Shown one piece after another: positions 17,309-26,754 of a stretch of DNA of 64,000 bases (its first letter is position 1; the number at the start of each line of letters is the position of its first letter). Under the pieces are notes generated by a model. That model searched no databases. It saw nothing but the letters and a program-made list of their open reading frames with translations, and was not told where the DNA came from. The stretch lies in the NCBI GenBank assembly GCA_963726575.1, contig CAVSCR010000002.1:1-64000 (forward strand), given 5' to 3'. Origin of the DNA: CAVSCR01 sp963726575. Lineage in GTDB: Bacteria > Actinomycetota > Actinomycetes > JAHEKZ01. A program made the position numbers and the translations under genes.

Positions 17309-19684
17309 ATGAAGCACGCGGGATCTTCTGGCGTGGTGAAGGGGGCGGTCTTGGCTGGTGATTCCGCGGTGCGACCCGGCCCTGTGGTCCGGTTCGGCCG
17401 TGCCTTCACGTCCACTGCCCTGTATGTGGTGGTGGCCACCGTCTTCGGCGTCTTCGTGGTGTCGACGATTCCCGGAGTACGTCCCCACCCGGGCTACAAC
17501 CTGTTCCTCGACGGCTGGCTGAACAACATCGCCTACGAGCTCAGTGCTGTCGTGTGTCTCGTGCGGGCCCACAAGGCGGCGTCGTACCAGCGCGCCTGGA
17601 CGCTGCTCGGCATCGCGCTGGCGGTCTACGGAGCCGGCAACCCGTACTGGACGGTGTTCATCCGTCCTCAGGACCCCGAGCCGTTCCCGTCGGTGGCCGA
17701 CGGGCTGTGGCTGGCCTTCTTCCCCTTTGCGTTCGTCGCGCTCTACCTGATCGTGCGGGAGATCGCCGACGACGTACCCCTGAGTCTGTGGCTGGACGGT
17801 GTTGTAGGTGGCCTGGCCGTCGCCGCTCTGGCCGCCGCGTTCTTCGGACCGATCCTCGCCGTGACTGGCGGCAGCGCCGCCGCCGTGGTCACGACACTCG
17901 CCTACCCGTTGCTCGACATCTTGCTGTTGTTGATGACGACGGCCGTGCTCGCGCTGTTCCACTGGCGACCACCGCGAGGGCTGTGGTTCCTCGCCGGCGG
18001 CATGATCTTGTTCGCCATCGCCGACGCGGTGTACCTGTTCGAGGCTGCTGCCGGCACCTACGTCAGCGGTGGACTGCTCGATGGCGTGTGGGTCCTCGCA
18101 ACACTGGCCATCGCGTTCGCGCCTGGTTGGGCCGACCGTCCGACCGGTGTCGTCCTGCCGGCGTGGGTCCTGCTCGGCATCCCGGTCGTGGCCACCTTGT
18201 GCGCACTCGTCCTTCTGCTCTACGACCACGGGCACCCGCTGCACCCGATCGCCTTGTTCCTGGCGGCGGCCACCGTCGTGTTCGCACTCGGCCGGTTGAT
18301 CGTGACGTTCCGCGAAGCCACCGTGCTCGCGCACAGCCATCAGCTGGCGCTGTCCGACGAGCTCACCGGTCTGGGCAACCGCCGCGCGTTCTACAACCGC
18401 GTGCAGCAATACATGAACGACGGTGACGGGTCCACCATGCACGGCGCCTTGCTGCTGCTCGACCTCGACCGGTTCAAGGAGGTCAACGACAGCCTGGGCC
18501 ACCATGCCGGCGACGACCTGCTGCGCCAGGTCGCCACCCGCCTCACCGAATGCGTGCACGGCACCGACGACTTCCTCGTGCGGCTCGGCGGTGACGAGTT
18601 CGCGGTGCTGCTGCTGGACGCCGGCGCCGAGGGCGCCGAGGCCGTCGCCGTCCGGATCCGCGACTCCCTGGAACCGCCGTTCTACGTCGACGGCGTCACG
18701 GTCCGCGTCGACGCCAGCGTGGGCATCTCGTTGATTCCCGACCACGGCAACGAGGTCACGGCCCTGCTGCGACGCGCCGACATCGCGATGTACCAGGCCA
18801 AGGGCACGCGCTCCGGCTACGTCGTCTACAGCGCGGCCGTGGACAACATGGAGGGCGAGGACCGCCTGCGCACGCTCGAGGAGCTGCGCGACGCGATCCA
18901 CAACCGTCACCTCGTCGTCCACTACCAGCCCAAGGTCGACGCGCGGACGCTGTCCGTCAGCGGGGTCGAGGCACTCGTCCGCTGGGAACACCCGGCGCGG
19001 GGTCTGCTGTACCCCGACGCCTTCCTCCCGCTGGCCGAGGACTCGGGGCTGATGCGGGAGCTGACCCTCGCCGTGCTCGAGCAGTCCCTCGACCAGGTGC
19101 GCACCTGGCTCGACCAGGGTCGCGAGCTGACGGTGGCGGTCAACCTTTCGGCGTCGTCGCTGGTCGACTCCGAGCTGCCCGGCGCGATCTGGAAGATCCT
19201 GTTCGATCGTCAGCTGCCGGCCACGGCGTTGGAGCTGGAGATCACCGAGGACTTCTTGATGGGTGACCGTGAGCGAGCCCGGGCCATCCTCAGCCAGCTG
19301 CGTCGTCTGGGCATCCGAGTGGCGGTCGACGACTTCGGCACCGGCTACTCCTCACTGGCGTATCTGCGAGAGCTGCCCATCGACGAGCTGAAGCTGGACC
19401 GCTCCTTCGTGTCGCCCATGTCGCAGGACCCCCGCGCGGCAGCCATCGTCCGCTCGACGATCGAGCTGGCGCACTCGTTGGGCATGACGCTGGTTGCCGA
19501 GGGAGTCGAGGACGAGGCCACCGCCTCGCAGCTGGCCAGAAGCGGCTGCGACGAGGCCCAAGGCTTCTTCTTCTCCAAGGCGCTCCCCCCGGCCGAGCTC
19601 GAGGCGTGGATCGACGGTCACGTGCCCTTGGTCACCCAGCAGCTGGTCGCGTCGGTGACACAGACCGGACCCGACGCCCGATGA
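17309..19684 (+). CDS. Membrane GGDEF-EAL hybrid (cyclic-di-GMP synthase/phosphodiesterase)
   Basis: A 791-aa protein. Residues about 30-330 carry roughly nine membrane segments. A GGDEF domain (about 345-500) has the intact GGDEF motif near residue 427, so diguanylate cyclase activity is expected. The EAL domain (about 530-780) has GVEALVRW, ITEDFLMGD and DDFGTGYSSLAYLRELPIDELKLD, all the metal and catalytic residues of an active phosphodiesterase. The inhibitory I-site RxxD before GGDEF is absent (GTDD instead), so product inhibition is unlikely. It probably senses an unknown signal in or near the membrane. Its TGA overlaps the ATG of the next gene. Confidence 0.95.
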   Translation: MKHAGSSGVVKGAVLAGDSAVRPGPVVRFGRAFTSTALYVVVATVFGVFVVSTIPGVRPHPGYNLFLDGWLNNIAYELSAVVCLVRAHKAASYQRAWTLLGIALAVYGAGNPYWTVFIRPQDPEPFPSVADGLWLAFFPFAFVALYLIVREIADDVPLSLWLDGVVGGLAVAALAAAFFGPILAVTGGSAAAVVTTLAYPLLDILLLLMTTAVLALFHWRPPRGLWFLAGGMILFAIADAVYLFEAAAGTYVSGGLLDGVWVLATLAIAFAPGWADRPTGVVLPAWVLLGIPVVATLCALVLLLYDHGHPLHPIALFLAAATVVFALGRLIVTFREATVLAHSHQLALSDELTGLGNRRAFYNRVQQYMNDGDGSTMHGALLLLDLDRFKEVNDSLGHHAGDDLLRQVATRLTECVHGTDDFLVRLGGDEFAVLLLDAGAEGAEAVAVRIRDSLEPPFYVDGVTVRVDASVGISLIPDHGNEVTALLRRADIAMYQAKGTRSGYVVYSAAVDNMEGEDRLRTLEELRDAIHNRHLVVHYQPKVDARTLSVSGVEALVRWEHPARGLLYPDAFLPLAEDSGLMRELTLAVLEQSLDQVRTWLDQGRELTVAVNLSASSLVDSELPGAIWKILFDRQLPATALELEITEDFLMGDRERARAILSQLRRLGIRVAVDDFGTGYSSLAYLRELPIDELKLDRSFVSPMSQDPRAAAIVRSTIELAHSLGMTLVAEGVEDEATASQLARSGCDEAQGFFFSKALPPAELEAWIDGHVPLVTQQLVASVTQTGPDAR

Positions 19685-20790
19685 GGACTCGCGCCCAGGC
19701 CCGCGATCTCGTACCGGAGCTACCACGTCTGCCCGTCGACTCATCCCGCAGCCCCTCCTCGGTCGACGCCGCGTTCCACGTCACCACCGGTGAGCGCGTC
19801 GAGGTGTTGCGCGGCCGCCGTGAGCTGCAGCGCAACGTGCGCGACATCGAGGCGCTGGCGCTGCGATGCGACGCGCCGGCAACCGCCCGCATGGTGTGGG
19901 TGATGGCTTCGCTGGAGGCCGCGCCCGACCAGTCCAGCTGGTCGGTGGTCATCCGTGACGCCGACGACACCGTGTGTGCCGCCGTCGTGCTGCTCGACCT
20001 TCGGGCAGGGGCCATCGATCTCGTGACGCTGGCCGGTACGGCGGTCGGCCAGCGCGGTGCGTTGCTCGCCCTGGACATCGACCACGCCGAGCTGCTCGGA
20101 CGAGCCGTCGGCAACGTACTGCTCGCGCGTGGCCGGCATCCCTACGTCGACCTGGGGATGCTGCCCGCAGGCGACCCACGGGTGGAGGCGTTTGCGCTGG
20201 GTCTGCCCGGCGCGAGGATCCAGGCGGATGCGCCCATCCCGATCATCGACGCCGCGGGCCACAGCGACGTCACCGATTTCCTCAGCCACAACATGCGACG
20301 CCAGATGCGCAAGGCCACGAACCGGATCGAGACCGATGGCCTGAAGCTGTCGGTGGCCCTCACCTGCGATGCCCACGAGATCCTGGAACAGCTCCCGCAG
20401 CTCGCCGACCACCACCGCGGTCGCGACCACGCTCACGGTCGGGCCAGTCACCTCGATGACATTCCTGGCCGACTGATGTGGGAGTCGCGCGTGCGCGGGC
20501 TCGCCAACGCCGGTGTGCTGGAGATGGCCACGTTGTCGTTGGATGGTCAGCTCGCCGCCTACACGTTCGCCATCCTCGACGCGCCCTCATACCGGCTGCT
20601 GGAGGGACGCTTCGTGTCCGCGTGGTCGCGCTACTCACCGGGACGGATCCTGGAGGCGGCAGTCGTGCAGCGCGTCCTGGAGGACCCGACGCTGCACCAG
20701 CTGGACTGGATGTCGGCTGTGGCCGACGAGAAGCTGTTGGCCGCCAACGCAGCCGACCCCGTCATCGCGATCCGCGTCGCCGGCGACTGA
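19681..20790 (+). CDS. GNAT-fold acyltransferase (CelD/BioF2-like)
   Basis: A 369-aa protein whose ATG overlaps the stop of the GGDEF-EAL gene (ATGA), so it is translationally coupled. The second half (SHNMRRQMRKATNRIETDGLKLSV...LATLSLDGQLAAYTFAILDAPSYRLLEGRFVSAWSRYSPGRILEAAVVQRV) matches the acetyltransferase fold seen in CelD/BcsL-type proteins linked to polysaccharide modification. Coupling to a cyclic-di-GMP enzyme fits an exopolysaccharide role, which is inference. Confidence 0.8.
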   Translation: MRTRAQARDLVPELPRLPVDSSRSPSSVDAAFHVTTGERVEVLRGRRELQRNVRDIEALALRCDAPATARMVWVMASLEAAPDQSSWSVVIRDADDTVCAAVVLLDLRAGAIDLVTLAGTAVGQRGALLALDIDHAELLGRAVGNVLLARGRHPYVDLGMLPAGDPRVEAFALGLPGARIQADAPIPIIDAAGHSDVTDFLSHNMRRQMRKATNRIETDGLKLSVALTCDAHEILEQLPQLADHHRGRDHAHGRASHLDDIPGRLMWESRVRGLANAGVLEMATLSLDGQLAAYTFAILDAPSYRLLEGRFVSAWSRYSPGRILEAAVVQRVLEDPTLHQLDWMSAVADEKLLAANAADPVIAIRVAGD

Positions 20791-20825
20791 CCATCGAGCA
20801 GGAAGCCGCCGCGTACGCTGACGTC

Positions 20826-20999
20826 GTGACTCAGGCGACGACCTTCCCGGCACTGCACCTTCTGCTGCACTTCAATCACGGTGTCGACGGCGTCTCGAAG
20901 CAGAACTGCCGCTACGACGACGACGCATCGACCATCTACGCGTTTTCCACGATGGTGCGCCAGCCCTACCTGAACCCGGTCCTGCCACCGAACCTGTGA
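20826..20999 (+). CDS. Small hypothetical protein
   Basis: A 57-codon frame from a GTG, ending in a TGA that overlaps the GTG start of the M23 peptidase gene. The coupling and the lack of competing features are the only support. The sequence (HLLLHFNHGVDGVSKQNCRYDDDAS...) shows no known motif, and no good ribosome-binding site is near the GTG. It could be non-coding spacer. Confidence 0.3.
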   Translation: MTQATTFPALHLLLHFNHGVDGVSKQNCRYDDDASTIYAFSTMVRQPYLNPVLPPNL

Positions 21000-21559
21000 A
21001 CCGTCGACTCGGCGCCGTCGTACTCGCCCTCGCCGCACTGGCGCTGGTGTCGGTCTCGAGCGCCGACGCCGCCGCGCCGCATCGGTTCTGGACCCACGAC
21101 CACCATCGGTACACGTCGCCGTGGTTCGCCGGCGCTCATCGGATCATGATCCCCTACGGCTGCACGAAGGCTCCCTATTACTCACCGGATGCGCGGTGCC
21201 CCCACCACGAGGGTTTCCACCACGGCATCGACGTCGCCATGCGTTGCGGAACCAAGGTGTTCGCGGCCACTCGCGGCGTGGTGCTGAGCCCGTCCGCGCC
21301 GGGAACGCCAGGGCCGGCGTACGGGGCCAAGGCCTTTCGCGTGCGACATGCCGGCCACGACTTCTTGTTCGGCCACGTCCGGCGCGTGTACGTCCGGCCG
21401 GGCCAGCACGTGCGACCCGGTGAGCTGATCGCCCGGTCGGGGCAGCTCGGCGCCCCGGACGGGTGCCACCTGCACTTCGAGGTGCGGCACGCCGGCGGTG
21501 GCCTCGATGCGACGGTGGTCCCGCGGAGCTTCCTGCGCCTGACCAGGGTGAGCTCGTGA
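20996..21559 (+). CDS. Secreted M23 family metallopeptidase
   Basis: A 187-aa protein with a clear Sec signal (NRRLGAVVLALAALALVSVSSADA, residues 2-25). The M23/lysostaphin-type Zn site is present: HxxxD (H75 to D79 in HHGIDVAM) and HxH near residue 158 (CHLHFEVRH). The intervening QHVRPGELIARSGQLG loop is typical. These enzymes cut peptidoglycan cross-bridges or act as LytM regulators at the cell wall. Confidence 0.9.
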   Translation: MNRRLGAVVLALAALALVSVSSADAAAPHRFWTHDHHRYTSPWFAGAHRIMIPYGCTKAPYYSPDARCPHHEGFHHGIDVAMRCGTKVFAATRGVVLSPSAPGTPGPAYGAKAFRVRHAGHDFLFGHVRRVYVRPGQHVRPGELIARSGQLGAPDGCHLHFEVRHAGGGLDATVVPRSFLRLTRVSS

Positions 21560-21628
21560 GTCGCTGCTCGCGGGCCGTCGGCGCCGAATTTCTCGGCGAG
21601 CCGGGTCTGATCGTGGCAGGTTGACGCC

Positions 21629-22432
21629 ATGGCAGCAGAACTGGACTACCTGGGACACCTCGTGTCCGAGTCGGCGCGGTTTGCGACCGCCTTGCGCGAT
21701 ACCGACCCCGAGGCGCCCGTCCCGAGCTGCCCGGACTGGAACGCGGACGACCTGCTGTGGCACCTCACCGAGGTCCAGTGGTTCTGGGGAAAGATCGTCC
21801 GCGAGGGACTGATCGATCCGGCTAGCGTCGAGGCCCTCGACATCGGCAACCGCCCGAGCGACCGTCGCGCCGTCTTCGCGTTCTACGAACGAGTGGGACA
21901 AGACCTGGTCGATGTGCTCACCAAGAACCAGCCGCAGACGCAGGTGTGGACCTGGGCCGATGACCACAGCGTCGGCTTCATCCGCCGACGCCAGGCCCAC
22001 GAAGCCTTGATCCACCGGGTCGACGCAGAGCTCGCGGCCGGCGATCGCACGCCATTGCCGACCCGGCTCAGCCACGACGGTGTCGACGAAGTCTTGCGCG
22101 TGATGTTCGGGGGCGTGCCCAACTGGGGCAGCTTCACCCCGAACCCCGCGCACACGATGCGGTTTCGAACCACCGACACGGATACGAGCTGGCAGGCGGT
22201 GCTCGGACGGTTCACGGGCACCGATCCCGACTCCGGTGACGCCGTTGACGACCACGATCTGCGGGTTCGCGAGGTGGACGACGGCGACGACGTGGCCGCC
22301 ACCGTGAGCGGCGCAGCCGCCGACCTGGACTGCTGGCTGTGGAACCGTCCACCGCAGCACCCTGTCGAGCCAACCGGGTCACCAGACGTGCTGGCCGCCT
22401 TCGAGGCGATGCGCACTCTCGGCATCAACTGA
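21629..22432 (+). CDS. Maleylpyruvate isomerase family mycothiol-dependent enzyme
   Basis: A 267-aa protein with an N-terminal DinB-like four-helix domain (YLGHLVSESARFATALRDTDPEAPVPSCPDWNADDLLWHLTEVQWFWGKIV) and the second His motif in the middle (RRRQAHEALIHRVDAELAAGDRTPL). A C-terminal sterol-carrier-like region (about 170-265) follows. The family uses mycothiol, the actinobacterial low-molecular-weight thiol. The substrate is not predictable. Confidence 0.9.
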   Translation: MAAELDYLGHLVSESARFATALRDTDPEAPVPSCPDWNADDLLWHLTEVQWFWGKIVREGLIDPASVEALDIGNRPSDRRAVFAFYERVGQDLVDVLTKNQPQTQVWTWADDHSVGFIRRRQAHEALIHRVDAELAAGDRTPLPTRLSHDGVDEVLRVMFGGVPNWGSFTPNPAHTMRFRTTDTDTSWQAVLGRFTGTDPDSGDAVDDHDLRVREVDDGDDVAATVSGAAADLDCWLWNRPPQHPVEPTGSPDVLAAFEAMRTLGIN

Positions 22433-22482
22433 CCCACCACGACTCCTTGATCAACACCGATGGGACGCTGGTCTCACGGGTG

Positions 22483-23172
22483 ATGGGCGTCGACGCATGC
22501 CGCTTCGGCTGGGTCGGCGTCGCCGTCACGACGAGCCAGGACCGCCAGCCGTGGCTCACCACCTATGCGGCCGCGACGATCAGCGAGCTCGCCGACCGAG
22601 CTCTCGACGACGGCCCGCTCGACGTCATGGCCATCGACATTCCGATCGGCCTGCCCGACGCGAGTCGTCGACAGGCAGACCTGCTGGCTGCCGCGGCGCT
22701 CGGAGCGCGCCGTTCCGCGGTCTTCCTGACCCCGATCCGTGAGGCGCTGGCGACCAACGAGTACGCGCGCGCCAATCAGATCAGCCGGGACCGCGCCGGC
22801 GTCGGCATCTCGACGCAGGCCTTCGGCCTGCGCGCCAAGATCCTCCAGGTCGACGCGTGGCTGGCAACGTACGCACTTCATGTGGTCGAGGTGCACCCCG
22901 AATCGTCGTTCGCCGCGCTGGCCGGCGCGCCGCTGCAGGAGCGCAAGAAGACCCCAGGCGGACGTACGCAGCGACGGGAGCTGCTCGCCAGCGCCGGGCT
23001 GCGGATCAGCGATCGATCGTTCCCTGCCAGGGCAGGTGTCGCGGCGGATGACGTCCTCGACGCAGCGGCGGCCGCGTGGACCGCCCTTCGGGTCGCTGCC
23101 GGCACGGCGCGCTGCCTTCCCGACCCACCCGAGTCGTTCAGCGACGGGCTGACCGCCGCGATCTGGATCTGA
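22483..23172 (+). CDS. DUF429 family protein
   Basis: A 229-aa protein starting MGVDACRFGWVGV. DUF429 features are the N-terminal GVDxCxxGWVxV strand, AIDIPIGLPD around residue 50 and the VHPESSFAALAG...KKTPGGRTQRRELL segment. The fold is thought to be RNase H-like, but no activity is established. The gene starts 50 bp after the mycothiol-family gene on the same strand. Confidence 0.85.
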   Translation: MGVDACRFGWVGVAVTTSQDRQPWLTTYAAATISELADRALDDGPLDVMAIDIPIGLPDASRRQADLLAAAALGARRSAVFLTPIREALATNEYARANQISRDRAGVGISTQAFGLRAKILQVDAWLATYALHVVEVHPESSFAALAGAPLQERKKTPGGRTQRRELLASAGLRISDRSFPARAGVAADDVLDAAAAAWTALRVAAGTARCLPDPPESFSDGLTAAIWI

Positions 23173-23383
23173 GCCGACCGGTCACCCTCGATTTCGTGAC
23201 ACCCGGTGACGCCACGTGACGCTTCGCCGACAACTCGGCGCGAGGACGGCTCCTTGGTAGGAGTTTGGTCATGATCGCTCTGGCGCTGGGGCTACGGTCG
23301 GAGTAGTTATTGAGCGTCGAACATTCGGACGGGGTCCGTGGTCGACCGGGGGTGCCGCGTCTCAGGCACGGAGGGGACTCGTT

Positions 23384-26300
23384 ATGCGGGCAACACATCA
23401 CACCGGGGCTCGACGCCACAGCGTGGCGGTCGCCGTCGCGCTGGTCGCGGCGCTCATCGTGCCGGTCAGCGCAGCGGCCAATGCCTCCACTGCGCCACCG
23501 CCCGCCGGAGGCACGTACACGGTCTACGCAGCCCCCACGAAGATCAACGCCGGTGCCTCGTCGTGGTTCGCCATGGGCGTCCTCAACAACGGGTCATCCA
23601 CACTCGGGTCGTTCCGCGTCGCGATGCCGCCCGGGTTCGTGCCGCAACTCCCGTTCGGCGCCGCTCTCACGCCCCGCGGTGCCTGGGACTTGACCCTGCA
23701 GACTTGCACGGGAACAGCGCCCGCACCCTGTGCCGGCGCTGGTACGTACGTCATCCAAGCCGACGCCCGACGCACCGACGGCGGCGACGCATTGCGCACC
23801 GGCGAGGGACTTGCGTTCTTGTTCCAGGCCACCGCCGGAACAGTCGGCGGGGTCTACCCCTGGCAGACCGCAGCCACCAGCGCCCGTCTCGGTGCCGGCA
23901 CCGCGCTGACGCCACCGGCGACGCCGCGCACGATCACCGTCATCAGCAACGCAGCGACCGCGCTGGTGATCAGCGGCGTGCCCGGCGACCCGGTGGCTGG
24001 CACCGCCGCTGTCGCCCACGATCCAGGCCGTCGACGCGTTCGGCAACATCGCCACCGGCTACCGCGGCACGGTCCACTTCTCGGTGACCCCAGGCAGCCC
24101 GTTCACGCAGGTCCCTGCCGACTACACGTTCACCGCAGCCGACGCCGGCCAGCACACCTTCACGAACGGCCTGACGCTCACGACGGCGCCGTCGCAGAGC
24201 TTCACGGTCACCGACTCCGCCAACGGACTGACCTCCGGCAGCGTCAGTCCGTGCCGATCACGCCAGCCGCCGCCACGCAGTTGCGCTGAGCGTGCCGTCC
24301 GAGCACCTGCAAGCCGGGGACCCAGCAGTCCTGGACGTCACCGCCTACGACCCGTACGGCAACATCGCCACCGGCTACGCCGGAACGGTGGCCTTCGCGG
24401 TCGGCGGCGGACACACACCGACGAGACGATCCCGCCGCCCTACTTGTTCGCCGCGGCCGACGGCGGCAACGCCACCGTCAATGCACACTCTGGTGCATGG
24501 CGGACAACGCACGGTGACGGCGAGCGACGGAACTCTCCCGACCGCCTCGGCAACCACTCGGTGACCGCCGCGACGGCCCAGAAGGTGATCGTGACGCCGT
24601 CGGCGAACGACCGTGACAGCGGGAGACCCCGTTCGACGCAACGGTGCGCATGACCGACACTACGGCAATGTCGTGCCGGACTACACCGGCACGGTGTCCT
24701 TCGACCCGATCCCCGGCGGGACAGTCCCCGGCTCCGCACGCCTTCATCGGCCAGTGACGGCGGAACACACCTGTTCCCCGGCTTCAACCTCGACGACGGC
24801 AGGTACGCCCAGCTCTGTTCGCGCACGACGGAACCATGGCGGTCCGCGAAAGTCAACGTCAACCCGGGAGCGGCCACACACCTGGTCGTCGGCCGGTCCA
24901 GGGCAACCTCCGATCACAGCCACAGCAGGGCAGTCCTTCACCGTCACGGTCTCGGCCGAGGGACGAGCTACGGCAACGTCGACACCGACACGCAACGGTG
25001 CTGGGCACCTGGACTGCGGTACCCGCTGGGTGGCGGAGACCTGTCCCAGCGCGCAGTTCGTTCAGCGGCGGCCAGACCACGTCACGCCGACCCTCGACAC
25101 GGCCGGGCCGGACACCATCACCATCGGTGTCGGCAACAACCGCTCCAGGTCCATCCCGGTGACGGTGCAGCACAACGTCCCAGCGAAGCTGCTGGTCACC
25201 AGAACCAGTCCGCGACGAGCTATCCCGGCAGGCGGGTCGTTCAGCCTGCAGGCCACGCTCTACGACGGCTACGGCAACTTCCTCACCGATGACAACGGCC
25301 GCCGGTGACGCTGAATGCGAATCCGAGCAACCTCCCGTTCGGGGCCTCCGCCAGCACCCAGAGCGGGATCGCGACGTTCTCCAACCTCACCGTCAACACA
25401 GCCAACGACTACGTGCTCAGCGTCGACTCCTCCGCAGTTGCGTCGGCGCCGGGGATGCTCGACGTGACACCGGCAGCAGCAGCCAGACTCGTGGTCGTCG
25501 CTCCCGGGATCGGTCACAGCCGGCTCGCTCTTCACCGCGACGGCCAGCGTCGTCGACGGCTTCGGCAACGTGGTCACCAGCGACAACGGCACTCAGGTCT
25601 CGCTGACGGCCATCGCCGACGTCAAACGGGCTGCCCGCGACGGCGCCCACCGCCAATGGCGTCGCGACGTTCAGCGGGGTCGCACTCAAGACGGCTACCA
25701 GCACGACTCTTCAGGCCACGGCGGGGAACCTGAGCGGAGGTACCCCACTCACCGTCAGTGCCGGGCCACCGACGGCGATGGCGATCACGAATCTCCTGGA
25801 CCAGGGTTCTGCACCTCGGCTTCCGCACCCGGTCGTCGGGCAGCCGTTCGACACGACCGTGGGCTTCTTGGACTCCCAGGGAAACCCGGCCGATGCCAGC
25901 GGCGCGACCGTCACACTGACCAAGACCACCGGCACCGGCACCTTGGGGGGTAACACCCAAGCGACCGTGCCGTCAGGCGGCACTCAGGTGACGATCGTCG
26001 GGAGCACGTACTCAGCGCTCGAGAACAACGTGGTGTTCACGGCCAGCGCCACCAATCTGACACCGACGCCGACTCCGGCCACCATTCAGGTCGACGTGGC
26101 GGGCCAGGCTGCCACCGTCACGACGGCACCTGGTACGCCGACCACGTTGAACAGCGTGGACCCGTTCACCGGGGCTGCCGTGCGTGCTCAGTGCGACGCA
26201 GGGCACGTGTTCGAAGTACATCCTCCCCAACGGCGGCTCGTCGAACATCTACCTGTACCAGACCGACTGCCTGAACTCGGTCGACACGCCGGGGATCCCC

Positions 26301-26714
26301 TGCCGCATCAAGGCCGGGTTGACCGGACAGCTGGTCAACGCGATCGGGCCGCTGCTCGACAACCAGAACAATGCGCTGTACACCCGGACCAAGCCGGCCA
26401 CGCTGGTCGTCGGCTGCTACAGCGCGCTGTGTCCGCACACCGACAAGGAAGCACCTCGTGAGAAGTGGAGCCTGTTCGAGCTGCAGGAGGACGTGAAGGC
26501 CAACCCGTTGCACGTATGGGTGGACCTCACCGGCGTTCCGAACGCGCCAGCCACCTTCGCCGGTGACGCCACCATCTGCGCCAAGTCCGGCATCGTCGAC
26601 GCGGGCAAGTACTTCTGCATCGACCCGACACTGTCCAAGCGGGACGCGGCCGGCAACTACGTCCCGTACCTGCTGTTCATCGGCGACCCGAAGGCCAACA
26701 TCAAGGGACCGTGA
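23384..26714 (+). pseudogene. Secreted repeat (Ig-like/filamin-like) protein with many frameshifts
   Basis: One gene of about 1100 codons can be followed across all three frames. It starts at an ATG after GGAGGGG, with a signal peptide (RRHSVAVAVALVAALIVPVSAAANA). Repeated beta-rich modules each contain a phrase like FGNIATGYRGTVHFSV, YGNIATGYAGTVAF, YGNVVPDYTGTVSF, YGNFLTDDNG and FGNVVTSDNGTQVSL. Frame changes occur near 24010, 24250, 24420, 24600, 24760, 25300, 25510, 25640 and 26180. The last 176 codons (ILPNGGSSNIYLYQTDCLNSV to the TGA at 26714) are intact and Cys-containing. Probably a cell-surface or secreted adhesin-like protein. The breaks are either heavy sequence error or decay. Confidence 0.7.
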
Positions 26715-26721
26715 CGGCCGA

Positions 26722-26754
26722 AGTGGTGGTCAGCGATCCTCGCTGACCACCACT
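26722..26754. terminator. Bidirectional terminator hairpin
   Basis: A perfect 15-bp stem, AGTGGTGGTCAGCGA / TCGCTGACCACCACT, with a TCC loop lies between two convergent genes. Its right arm is also the last codons of the cyclase gene on the minus strand. There is no U-tract, as is common in high-GC Actinomycetota. Confidence 0.75.

Noticed and set aside
17285..18991. 568-aa minus-strand ORF
   Set aside because: It is antisense to the GGDEF-EAL gene; its composition (Arg, Gln, Glu, His-rich) is that of a shadow frame.
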